From positions 605,742,709 through 605,806,708 of the forward strand of contig NC_081413.1 in the NCBI RefSeq assembly GCF_030272615.1: DNA of 64,000 nt, read 5' to 3'. This DNA comes from Cryptomeria japonica (lineage: Eukaryota; Streptophyta; Pinopsida; Cupressales; Cupressaceae). The notes under the pieces are model-generated. The model searched no databases and was not told the DNA's origin. It saw nothing but the letters and a program-made list of their open reading frames with translations. Positions 1-10,471 of the stretch are shown piece by piece. A program made the translations under genes and the position numbers. Position 1 is the first letter of the stretch. Each line of letters starts with the position of its first letter.

Positions 1-258
1 AAGGAACCTATTACTATATATTGTGATAACACTGCATCAATTGATATATCTAAGAATCCAGTATTACATTCTAAAACAAAACATGTTTCTATCAAACTGA
101 ATTTTCTAAGGGAAAAAGTTGAAGAAAAGGAAATAAAACTGGTTTATGTGAATACTAAAGAATAGCTTGCAGATATTTTTACAAAACCTTTGCCTAAGAC
201 AACTTTTGAGTATCTCAGAGATCAGCTCGGAGTCCTACCTCCACCGGTAGAGACTTAG
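1..258 (+). pseudogene. Copia-1a RNase H C-terminus (broken)
   Basis: The frame gives the C-terminal end of a copia RNase H, the domain that removes the RNA strand during reverse transcription. The visible hallmarks are YCDN near the start, then SKNPVLHSKTKH, LREKVE and the closing block ADIFTKPLPK followed by FEYLRDQLG. The natural stop is at 256-258. One premature TAG at 163-165 stands where the family has Gln (CAG) just before the LADIFTKP block; the sister copy at 9040-15327 keeps this Gln. The start lies outside the window. Confidence 0.85.
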
Positions 259-572
259 ACAGTTGATGATTGTCATCAACCGACAGAATTAAATGGACAA
301 ATCTTTTATTCCGGTATTTGATAAGGAAGCTACTTCTCAGGGGGAGTAGTTGGCATATTGAATTGGTTGGTATTTTGTATGAACTTTGGCATTTGATGTC
401 AAAGGGGGAGAGATATATGGAAAAATGCATTATCTTTTTGAGGAGAGATTGGTATTGTAAATAAATCTTTGTATAAACACATATTACTGCCAGGGGGAGA
501 ATTGGTTTTTGTACTTGGCAATTCTATTTTGGCACTTTGATGGTTTTTCCATCTTGTGTTACCATCAATGCC

Positions 573-584
573 AAAGGGGGAGGT
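573..584 (+). other. Polypurine tract of Copia-1a
   Basis: AAAGGGGGAGG directly precedes the LTR start TGTTGG. It is the expected primer site for plus-strand DNA synthesis, and the same tract lies next to the 3' LTRs of Copia-1b, Copia-2a and Copia-4c. Similar G-rich patches upstream (340-350, 402-411, 493-499) look like repeated or decoy tracts. Confidence 0.75.
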
Positions 585-1642
585 TGTTGGTATTTTGGTA
601 TGGTTTTTTCATTGATGTCAACACCTGCTAACAAACCTACTTTGGAGATCCAACAACATTCACCGACAATCAGTAAAATGCTCAAACAATCACCGGTATA
701 TGGTTAATCAGCAGGATATAATGTTCATTGGTACATGCAATGACAAGGAAGACACTTGGTAATGTCGAAGACATCATGAGGACACTTTTCCTTGAAGTAA
801 TATCATTTGTATATTCTTATTTGCATATTTGCTTTTACCAGCAAATAGGTCCAGGTTATCTAGGGTTACACCGGCAGGTTTATCTTTTCCAGATCAGCAT
901 GGCACGCTATGGAGATGATTTATTATTGTTGTAAATGCATTAAGCCGACATGTTCAATTGATTATTGCATCGGATATTGTATTATTTGTAAAATGTTTTA
1001 TTGTACTATCTTGTAGAGCCGACCTACTAAAATTGGTCTTAGGGTATGGTATAAATGTAAGATCTTATTTGTAAGATCAAATGTGGAATGCGAAAAAGAT
1101 TTAAGGAAGGGTATATGCGAGATCAAGTAGAGATATATACGAAGACATCATTTGAAGGTGAAGTTAGGTTTTTGGAAAAGCATATCAGCATTACACTGAT
1201 ACTAAATCTAGCATATGAAGATGCTATTTTGTGCAGTACATTCTCATGGGATTTAACCATCCAACTATAGTCAGTGTGACTCCCATTTGTGTTTGAGCAG
1301 TGAGCTCTAGGTTGTTGGCCTTTCTGCATGTGCAGACCCCTCTTTGTACACTTACTATCTGCAGTAGTATCATCTGATTGTGGGTAAGGTTTCCCACCGT
1401 GGTTTTTCCCCTTACAGGGTTTCCACGTACAAATATTTGTGTCATGTGTTGTGGTTGACTTTGTGCTTATGTTTCATGCATTAATTATTACCGGTACAAC
1501 ATTTCCTATTAACATTGTTTACCGGCACAATTAACTGTCTTATCGGTATTAAGCAATAAGTTGGTTAATAAGATTTTGGTTTGAATTTATTAGACAATTG
1601 ATTCACCCCCCCCCCCCTTCTCAGTTGTCCCCGGGACCTACA
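585..1642 (+). repeat. 3' LTR of Copia-1a (1,058 bp)
   Basis: It starts with TGTTGGTATTTTGG immediately after the polypurine tract and ends in CA at 1642. The length matches the two LTRs of Copia-1b (1,054 and 1,051 bp). It contains a TATA-like box, the GTGGTTTTTCCC/GGGTTTCCACG hairpin module shared by the copia LTRs here (about 1397-1428), and a C-run of more than ten bases at about 1605-1618. Confidence 0.85.
1050..1056 (+). promoter_or_regulatory. TATA-like box in Copia-1a LTR
   Basis: TATAAAT lies about 465 bp into the LTR, a reasonable place for the LTR promoter. The equivalent site is conserved in both LTRs of Copia-1b. No transcription evidence is available. Confidence 0.45.
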
Positions 1643-1647
1643 GATTC

Positions 1648-2455
1648 CTCCTGATCAAAGGCACTTCCTTAATGCCCTCAAATCCATGGAGCAGAAGATT
1701 GATTTTCCAAGTTTCATTGGGAAAATGGAACCAGATGTTGTGATGGATTGGAGAGACTCCTTGTCTAGTTTCTTTGAGTCTAAAGACATTCTAGGACACT
1801 AGAAGGTGAAGATTGCTAAGTCCAAGTTGAAGGGAGTAGCCCTAACTTGGTGGAACTCTGTCCAAGATGAAACAGAGAAGGACAACAAGCCCAAGATTGT
1901 TTCTTGTAAGAGGATGGTTGCCTTAATCAAAGAGGCCTATGTACCCAAAGACTATGAAATACAACTCCATAAGAGGAGACAAAATCTCAAGCAGAAGGAG
2001 ATGGATGTGAACTCATACACTGAGGAGTTCCAAAGGCTATGGATGAAGTCTAAAACAAAAGAGGAAGAGAGTGAGAAAGTTGATCGGTACCTAAATGGAT
2101 TAAGATACAACATTCAAGAAGAATTGAACCTTCTTAGCCCGGATACCTTTGGTAGATGTCATCAACTTGCTATCAAGGTCGAAGAGAAGAGAAAAAGGAG
2201 ACAAGAGTAGAATAATAAAGGAAGAGGAAGACAGGAAGAAATTTTTTCAGAAGTAAGGGAAATAGTTTTGGAAATCAAAGTGAAACTAGTCAAGAAGGCA
2301 CTAAAGGAGAGAGTAGTTCCAATAACAATGGAGGATACAATCAGAGAAGTAACTTTAGAGGAAGAAGACCACCATTTAGAGGGAGATCTCAAGGTAGAGG
2401 TCCAATCAAATGTTACAATTACAATCAAGAAGGACACATGGCCAATAGCTGCCTA
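1648..2455 (+). pseudogene. Gypsy-1 gag (5'-truncated, frameshifted)
   Basis: This encodes the structural Gag protein that packages the element RNA. The segment at 1806-2210 has the retrotransposon gag pattern, with LTWWNSVQ, then SYTEEFQRLW, then YLNGLRYNIQEEL. A TAG at 1800-1802 stands where Trp or Gln is expected, and another TAG follows at 2208-2210. The frame shifts between about 2210 and 2400. A zinc knuckle at about 2412-2452 reads CYNYNQEGHMANSC, so the second Cys is Tyr and zinc binding is probably lost. The N-terminus is cut off by Copia-1a. Confidence 0.75.
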
Positions 2456-5400
2456 GATAAACCTACTAGTTCCATGGGAGAAAGGAGAAGTAACTTGATT
2501 TTAGAGGTTGACTGCCAAAGTGTGGCAAGTGCAAACACATACCAGAGTGTCAATACCCCTGATACCTATGGCTACCTTGAAAGAGGTGAAGCTTTGATGA
2601 TTAGAAGAGCAATAACTACTATGAAAATGTCTGATAGAGAACCCCCACAGAGGAAGTCTATATTCAAGACCACTTGCAAAGCGGGTGGAAAAGTATGCAA
2701 GGTCCTAATAGATTCTGGTTCAACTGAGAACTTTGTATCTCTAGATATGGTGGAGAAACTAAAGTTGAGGAGACTGCCTCACCCTAGCCCCTACAAGGTT
2801 GCATGGCTCACACAAGGATAGCAAGCTATTGTGGAAGAGCAGGCTTGGGTAGAATTCCAGATTGGAACCTATAGAGATAGGTTGATGTTTGAAATTGCAA
2901 AGATGGATGCTTGCCATCTCCTATTTGGGAGACCATGGTAGTTTGATTTGAAGGCACAACATGATGGTGCTAGAAATACATATTCCATCACCAAAGATGG
3001 TAAGGTGATTGAGTTACTACCTTTAATGGAGGATGAGGAGGATACCAAACAAGAGGAGGCCAAGGTGTTGGTGTTAGGAGGAAAGCAGTTCATAAATAAC
3101 ATGGCAAATGAAGGCATGGTTTGTTATGCCCTTATCCCTATTCCAATGATAACAAAGGTGGAGAGGTCTGAAGACAAGAAAGAGGACAGATTGAGGTTGA
3201 TTGACCCTACAATGCAACAACTACTAGACAAATGCAAGGGTGTCATCTTTGATGGCATGCCAAGGTCACTACCTCTCATGAGGGACATAAACCATTGTAT
3301 AGATTTTATACTTGGATCCACCTTGCCTAATAAAGAAGCATACAAGCTCACACCGGATCAAAATGTTGAGATGGCAAAATAGGTTGAAGAATTGTTGGAG
3401 TCCAGATTGATTGGAAAAAGTTTGAGCCCATGTGCAGTCCTTGCAATCTTGGCACCCAAAAAGGAAGGCACTTGGAGGCTTTGCACCGACTCAAGAGCTA
3501 TCAACAAGATTACTATCAGGTATAGATTTCCAATGCCTAGGATTGAATATTTGTTAGATTGTTTGCGGGGTGCTAGGTATTTTACAAAGGTTGACTTAAA
3601 GAGCGGCTATCACTAGATTAGGATTAGGTCGGGAGATGAGTGGAAGACTACATTTAAAAAAAATTAGGAGCTGTATGAGTGGAAAGTCATGTCGTTTGGC
3701 TTATCCAATGCACCTAGTACCTTTATGAGGTTAATGAATGAAGTCATGAGGGATTTCATAGGGAAATTTGTTATAGTCTACCTAGATGACATTCTAGTTT
3801 TTAGTCAAACCAAAGGAGAACATCCAAAACATGTAGACCTTGTCCTAAGAAGATTGCATGAAGAACAATTAATGATAAACTTAGAAAAGTTTTTCTTTAT
3901 GCAGGAAGAGATCATTTACTTGGGGTTTGTAATCTCATATGGTGAATTGAAAATAGATCAAGAAAAGGTGAGTGCCATATTGTCTTAGCCTACACCTAGA
4001 ATAATGAATGATGTTAGAAGTTTTCATGGCTTAGCTACCTTCTATAGGAATTTTATAAGAGGCTTTAGCCATATTTGTGCTCCTATGCTTGATACCATAA
4101 AGGGAGGACAAAAGTGCAGGTTTAGTTGGACAAAAGAAGCAAATAACTGTTTCGAAATATTGAAGAGAAAAATTGTTGAGCAGTCGGTCCTTGCCCTACC
4201 TGATTTCAACAAGATCTTCCCAGTGGAGTGTGATGCTAGTCACATGGCTATTGGGGTAATGCTTAGTCAAGAGGGAAGACCTATTGCTTTCTTTAGTGAG
4301 AAGTTGAATGAGGCAAAGAGGAGATATTCATCCTATGACCTAGAGATGTATGCTCTAGTCCAATCCTTGAAAAAGTGGAGACACTACTTGCTACCAAAAG
4401 AATTCATAGTTTTCATAGACAATCAGGCCCTTATCTTTATAAATAGTCAAGAAAAGTTGAATCACCACCACATGATGTGGGTAGAGACCCTACAAGATTT
4501 CACTTTCATTCTTAAGCACAAGAAAGGGATCAAGAATAAGGTGGCAGATGCTTTGAATAGAAGAGTCCTAACTACAAATCAAATTCAGTTGGAGAGTGTT
4601 GGAATAGACTCCTTGAAAGCTATGTATGAGGGTGATGAAGATTTTCGAGAGGCCTATAAGGTATGTGCTTCATTTGATAAATGGTTTCATGTTGAGTATT
4701 CTAAATTTTTTATTCAAAATGGATTGTTGTTTAAGGGTGCAAAACTATGCATACCCAAATGCTCTATGAGGTTGAATATAATTAGGGAGAAACATTGTGT
4801 AGAAATGGCAGGCCATTTTGGTCTTGACAAGACACTAGATTTGGTATAGAGATACTATTTTTGGCCCAAACTATAAGTAGAATTCAGGAGATTTGTGGAG
4901 ACATGTGTGATCTACCAAAAGGCAAAGGGAAAGTCCACCAATGCAGGCCTATACCAGCCTTTACCCATACCTTCAAGACCATGGGAAAGCATAAGTATGG
5001 ATTTTGTTTTAGGATTGCCTAGGACAAGGAAAGGATATGATAGTGTTTTTGTAGTGGTGGATAGGTTTAGTAAGATGGCACATTTCTTGCCATGCAAAAT
5101 GACTTTTAATGCTTCTTATGTTGCAGACTTGTTCTTTAAGGAGATTGTCTGGATACATGGTTTGCCTTTGACTATAGTCTCTGACAAGGATGTAAAATTT
5201 ATTGGTCACTTCTAGAGGACCCTTTGGAAGAAGCTTGGTACAAATTTATCCTTCTCCTCAGCCTACCATCCCCAAATGCATGGTCAAACTGAAGTTGTAA
5301 ATAGGTCACTAGGGAATCTGTTAAGGTGTTTGACTAGACAACATGGAGAAAGGTGGGATACTATATTGTCTCGGGTAGAATTCTCCTATAATGATATAGT

Positions 5401-6148
5401 GAGTAGGAGTACCAGTAAGTCACCTTTCCAGATTGTATATGGCATCCACCCAAGGGGTGTGCTAGAGTTGAGAGAGGTACCTCAAGGAGAAGCCATTAGT
5501 GCAGATGGAGAAACCTTTGCTACTGCCATAAAAGAAATCCATGACCAACTTAAGACTCATCTTCAACAATCTACAGAAAGATATAAAGCTCATGCTTACA
5601 AAAAGAAGAGAGATGTTTATTTTGATGTGGGAGACCTTGTGTGGGTTCACTTGAAGAAGGAAATACTTCCTAAAGGCAGATATACAAAGTTGATGCAAAG
5701 AAAGATTAGACCCTGCCAAATCTTGAAGAAATGTGGTCCAAATGCCTATGAACTTCAACTACCATCTAATCTTGGTTTGTCACCTATCTTTCAAGTTTGT
5801 GACTTAACTCTCTATAAATGTAGTGTTGGTGCAGGAGAAGACACAATTCAGGATATTGCTAATGATGACATTCCCAAACATGAACCACTGAAGTTGCATA
5901 AGGTTCTAGACACTAAGTTTGCAAAGCGAACCAGGAGAAAATTTTACATGGAGTATTTGGTGGCTTGGAAAGGACAACCTGATTCTAAAGTAGTCTAGAT
6001 GACAAAGCAACAGATCAAAGACCATGGTGCAAACCTGCAGACACTCATCTCAAGTGGACTTGAGATTTCTTCTTCTGGAGAGTATGGTGCAAAAGCATCC
6101 CATCAAACCCTTCAAGATGATAAGTTAGACTTTGAGGAGGGTGACTAA
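2438..6148 (+). pseudogene. Gypsy-1 pol: protease, RT, RNase H, integrase, chromodomain
   Basis: One frame runs from 2438 to the natural stop at 6146-6148 without any frameshift. In order: aspartic protease with LIDSGST (about 2707-2727), RT with KVDLKSGYH and the catalytic YLDD (about 3779-3790), RNase H with VECDAS (about 4220), and integrase with a His pair and one altered Cys (CVIY), catalytic Asp in SMDFVLG, Asp in VSDKD and Glu in QTEVVNR. A chromodomain-like tail (about 5890-6020) contains EYLVAWKG. There are ten internal stops: TAG at 2819, 2939, 3380, 3614, 3665, 3986, 4847, 5213 and 5996, and TAA at 4874. Most replace family-conserved Gln or Trp. The catalytic residues survive, but no complete protein can be made. 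Confidence 0.85.
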
Positions 6149-7830
6149 GGCATTAAATATGCCTTTAGAATATTTTGCATAGGTTTTCAATCATACATTA
6201 TGTGTTTGTAATAATGAGCCCCATCTTGTGAGCCAAACTCGTATTTTGGCATTTCTATGAGCCAATTAGGACTTTTGGACAATAGGGGATAAAATGTGTT
6301 GTTTTTAGTTTTTTAAGATGTTTTAGGAGGGGTTAAACTTGACCTAAGGCATTAGGAGGCAAAAGATGACATTTTGATAACTTTTGCAAAAGTTGTCAAA
6401 AGTTGTCATGAGCAACTTTTATGCACTTTTTGCATTTTGTTAAATTGAAAATCCTCCAACGGCTTGAACCTCTTGATTTTAGGTTGAGAGAAGTTGTGGA
6501 GTAGTTTATACACCTTTTGGATTCAATTCCCAAGGAGGATATTGTACGAAGAAGAGTTTTGATGCCATCAAACTAATAGAATTCTGAGTTTTTCTTGCAA
6601 TTCTGGAGTTTTGGTCCATGGTACGATACTATATAGATTAGGATCCATTCCCAATGATGTGAATTGGTTTGAGAGGAGATTTAAATTTTTTTTGGCTTTG
6701 ATTTGAATTTCTATTTGTGTGTGTTTCTCTTGATATTCAACTTTTACTGTAGGTGCCTAGAAAACCAGGGTTTACCTTGGGTTTTTCCTTCTCCATGGCT
6801 ATATCTTGTACTTTATCAATCTAAAATCCATGGCATTTGGTGAAAGGAAAGTATGGTCACTGTATTCTAATATTCCAAGAATTTTTTGGAGGAGGAGCAA
6901 GGGAGAGGTGTGTTTGGAGCGACCCTAGGTAGACATCTCTATGTGGCTACCTAGACCTTGAACAACAAAGTTAACTTTGTGTGTAATTGGTGATGATTCC
7001 AGGCATGTAACCATGTAATCCCTTATGGTTTATGTTTCCCTACATTCCCATGGGATTGTAATTGGCTGGTTCATTCATATGAGTATATTTGCTTCACAAA
7101 AGAGGCCTAATTGGCCCTTTAGGATAGTCAACATCCTGCCGGCAAAGACCTTTATTTTCCAGACCCTGACCCTTCCTTTTGGGGATTTGTATAACTTCAA
7201 AAAGGGTGTTTCAATACATAATTATTTTTCCAAGGTTTTTTGGAAAGTTTGAACCTAAGGTCTCTTTACCCGCTAAATAGGGCTACAAGCAACTAGGCCT
7301 AGTTCTGTGAGTTTCTTAAGGAATGGGCATGAATCCTTACAACCAGTGCTTGGTCTGACCTTGTGAAGTCTTGTATGACCCAAAACCAATATGAAAATTA
7401 TTTTTAACCCTTGGAAGTATCATGGAATGTGTTGTAGCAAGATACCCCTGATTGAGTAGGCATGAGTCTTGAAGATGGTAAGAAGATTGAACTAATGTTG
7501 TAGAGCCTTGACTTGATAGGATCCCATTCTTGTTTTGAGGGGTCAGTGTCATAAATTTTAAGGTGTTTGGCAGTTTACAAGGAGAGCTCTGCATCAATAA
7601 TGCCAACAAATGATATCAACTAGATAGAAAATGGGAAAGGAGAAGTGAGACAAGATCGAAAAATAGTAAAGGCTATACACGTGATAGGTTAAAAATAGGA
7701 GATGCAAGCGTTGACCTTTTTTTAGTGTCTACATAAATAATATATATTATTGAATTAATTATTTTATTATCAAGGAGAAAATTTAGTAAAATTGGCATTC
7801 ACAAGTGTGGGACAATTTTAGGTGTCTACA
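6142..7830 (+). repeat. 3' LTR of Gypsy-1 (about 1.69 kb)
   Basis: The LTR is taken to start TGACTAAGG right after a purine-rich tract (TTTGAGGAGGG) that overlaps the pol stop, as is common in chromoviruses, and to end GTGTCTACA at 7830. There is no second LTR copy in the window to confirm the borders. The short motif GTGTCTACA also occurs near 7724, so the right end could be earlier. No coding signal is seen within. Confidence 0.55.
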
Positions 7831-9034
7831 CCTTCTATGCAATAGGATTCTAAAGCTTGTATCATGTCACACTATAGCTATACCCGATTAAGATACATTT
7901 CATAGACTTGTTCTTCAATTCTCTTTGCTTCTCCCTTGGCAGATGTACATATGTTGCACAACCAAAAACTCTAATATGTCTCAATGAAATCTTATGACCT
8001 AACCATGCATCCATGGGAATTTTATCAACATGAGTTAATGTAGGAGACCTGTTAATTATGTAGCAATTAGTGGCAACATCTTCATCTGAAAAATTTTGTT
8101 GTAAACCAACACCACTCAACATACTCATAGCCTCCTCCATCAGTTTCATATTCATTCTTTCTAAAACTCCATTCTACTATGGACAATACAGAGTTCTTTT
8201 CTCTCTATGAATGTCATAATCTTTGTATAATATCAAAATCATTACAAAATAATTCACTACCATTATCAGTTCTCAAACATTTAGTTTTTTTTCTAGTCTA
8301 CAACTCAACCATTGCTTTAAATTCTTTAAATCAACTAAAAACTTTAGATCTACTCTTTAGAAATTATACCCATGTCATTTTATTATAATCATCAATAAAT
8401 GAAACATAATATAAGGATTTTGCAATGGAAGGAACATCTATAAGACCAAACATATCATAATGTATAAAATACAACAAATCAAAAGATTTATGAGAACTCC
8501 AGTAAAACTAAATACAATTTTATTTTCCATAAATGAAATGCTTAAATAAATCAAAATCAAGATTCAAACCATTCAAACCTTCAATAAGGTTTTCATTTTT
8601 CAAGGTTCTTGGACCATTTTCTCTAATGTAGCCAAATCTTTGATTCCATAACATAGCGTTATCTATAGGTTACTTTGATTCAAAAGAAATAGCACCCCTA
8701 GGTACCCAAAAGTCATGACCATTTATTGAAGGTGAGACCCTCACCTCTTACAACAAAGTATTCATAAATTTACTTCACATAAGTATTATTACACTCAACT
8801 ATATATGTATCCATCTTATATGATGTGCCAAATTTGACACCTCTAACAATCACCATGACACCTCTAACAATCACCATAGCACCTCTAACTATTTTGCATC
8901 GTGCATCAGAAAACACTATTGTACACCTACATCTATTAGTTTTTCATACATAACAAATTTCGTACTAGTCTAGGGATCTGCAACACAACATTAATCCATT
9001 TTATTCTACCATCAAGAAACTTGATTTTAGATTT
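7831..9034 (-). pseudogene. Copia-3 GAG-pre-integrase and integrase remnant
   Basis: Reading leftwards from 9034, the sequence continues a copia protease-integrase linker (KIKFLDGRIKW), then a GAG-pre-integrase region with NGPRTLKNENLIEGL, then the integrase core with YYVSFIDDYNKMTW and CLRTDNGSE, and a late integrase block (about 7862-8155) with GHKISLRHIRVFGC and CILIGYSYS. Many stops and several frameshifts break it, including a decayed stretch with a short tandem duplication at about 8840-8895. The first catalytic Asp region and the TDNG block are still recognisable. It ends where Gypsy-1 begins. Confidence 0.75.
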
Positions 9035-9039
9035 ACCAC

Positions 9040-10090
9040 TATTAGGTCCTGGGGACAACTGAGAAGGGGGGGTGAATCAGTTGTCTGATAATTACAAACC
9101 AAAAATAACTTAAACAAATTACTGCTTAGTACCGGTGAGACAGGCTGTTATATTGGTGGAGAGATTAACAAATAAATGCAATACTGATAAAGATTAATGT
9201 ATGAAAATAAAAGACAAAGTCATCCACAACACATAACACCAACGTTTGTACGTGGAAACCCTGTAAGGGGAAAAACCATGGTGGGAAACCTTACCCACAA
9301 TCAGATGATACTACTGCAGATAGTAAGTGTACATAAATAGGGTTTGGACATGCAGAAAGGCCAACTGCCTAAAGCTCACTGCTCAATCACAAAATGGGAG
9401 TCACACTAACTACAGTTGGATGGTTAAATCCAATAAAAATGTACTGCACAAAATAGCATCTTCATATGCTAGATTCAGTACCGGTGTAATGCTAATATGC
9501 TTTCAAAAAAACCTAGCTTCACCTTCAAATGATGTCTGTGTGTATAGCTCTTCTTAATCTCACATATAGCTTTACAAAAAACCTTCTTCGCATTCCACAT
9601 TTGATCTTACAAATAAGATCTTACATTTATACCATAACCTAAGACCAATTTTAGTAGGTCAGCTCTACAAGATATTACAATAAAAAAAATTTACAAACAA
9701 TATAATATCTGATGCAATAACTGATTGAACATGTCAGCTTAATGCATTTACAACAACAATTAATCATCTCCATAGCGTGCCATGTTGATCTGGAAAAGAA
9801 AAACCTGTCGGTGTAACCCTAGACCTATTTGCCAGTAATAGCAAATATGCAACTATGAATATACCAATGAACAAAACTCCAAGACAAGATGTCCAAATGA
9901 TGTCTTCGACATAACCATGTGTCTTCCATGCCATTCCAAGTGCCGATGATCATTATATCTTGCTGGTGTACCATATACCAGTAACTATGCAATAGTTACT
10001 TGCTTCCCGGTGAATGTTGTTGGATCTCCAAAGTGCTAGTGTTTTAGTAGGTGTTGACATCAATGACAAAACCATACCAAAATACCAACA
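9040..10090 (-). repeat. 3' LTR of Copia-1b (1,051 bp)
   Basis: On the minus strand it begins TGTTGGTATTTTGG next to the polypurine tract and ends at 9040. It aligns along its whole length with 14274-15327; most differences are transitions, for example ACCGGT against ACCAGT. The CA end seen in the 5' LTR is changed to TA here. The TATA-like box and the GTGG/CCAC hairpin module are present. Confidence 0.88.
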
Positions 10091-10107
10091 ATCTCCCCCT
10101 TTGGCAT
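10091..10107 (-). other. Polypurine tract of Copia-1b
   Basis: On the minus strand GCCAAAGGGGGAGAT directly precedes the 3' LTR. Further G-rich tracts of the same form occur at about 10229-10236, 10305-10311 and 10385-10391. They suggest repeated polypurine tracts in the 3' untranslated region of this family. Confidence 0.7.
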
Positions 10108-10471
10108 TGATGGCAACACAAGATGGATCAAAGTGCCAAAACAGAAATGCAAAATACCAAAAACCAACAATCTCCACAAAGATCATAACCAAAAATCAAA
10201 ATACAGATACAGAGAGTAATAATCTCTCCCAAACAACAATCTCTCCCCCTGGAAGAAACATGTGTTTTCCTTGTGTTTTTCAAAGTTTTTCCATACCAAT
10301 CTCTCCCCCTTTGACATCAAATGCCAAAGTTACAATAAAACCAAGTTCATATACAAAATACCAGTCAATTCAATAAACCAACTACTCCCCCTGAGAAGTA
10401 GCTTCCTCATCAAAGCTGGAGTAAGAATATATCTCTATTAATTCTGCCAGTTGATGATAGAAATCAACTCT

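Larger units (their letters stand above)
1..1642 (+). mobile_element. Copia-1a: 3' end of a Ty1/copia retrotransposon
   Basis: The window opens inside this element, so only the last part of its RNase H, the 3' untranslated region, the polypurine tract and the complete 3' LTR are present. It belongs to the same family as the full copy at 9040-15327: the LTR ends, the polypurine tract and the RNase H tail match. Downstream the sequence changes directly to gypsy gag sense sequence, so this copia copy sits inside Gypsy-1. The first five bases after the LTR (GATTC, 1643-1647) should be one half of the target duplication; the other half lies left of the window. Confidence 0.85.
1643..7830 (+). mobile_element. 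Gypsy-1: chromovirus-type Ty3/gypsy retrotransposon (5' part outside)
   Basis: The domain order gag, zinc knuckle, protease, RT, RNase H, integrase, chromodomain is that of a Ty3/gypsy chromovirus. The 5' LTR and the start of gag lie left of the Copia-1a insertion and outside the window. The right end is placed at 7830, where the sequence switches to minus-strand copia integrase; CCTTC at 7831-7835 is the presumed duplication half. The right-hand neighbour shows that Gypsy-1 is inserted in Copia-3. Confidence 0.8.

Noticed and set aside
7337-7609. Minus-strand 90-codon frame in the Gypsy-1 LTR
   Set aside because: No motif, no start context and no similarity to retroelement proteins; it is chance within an LTR.
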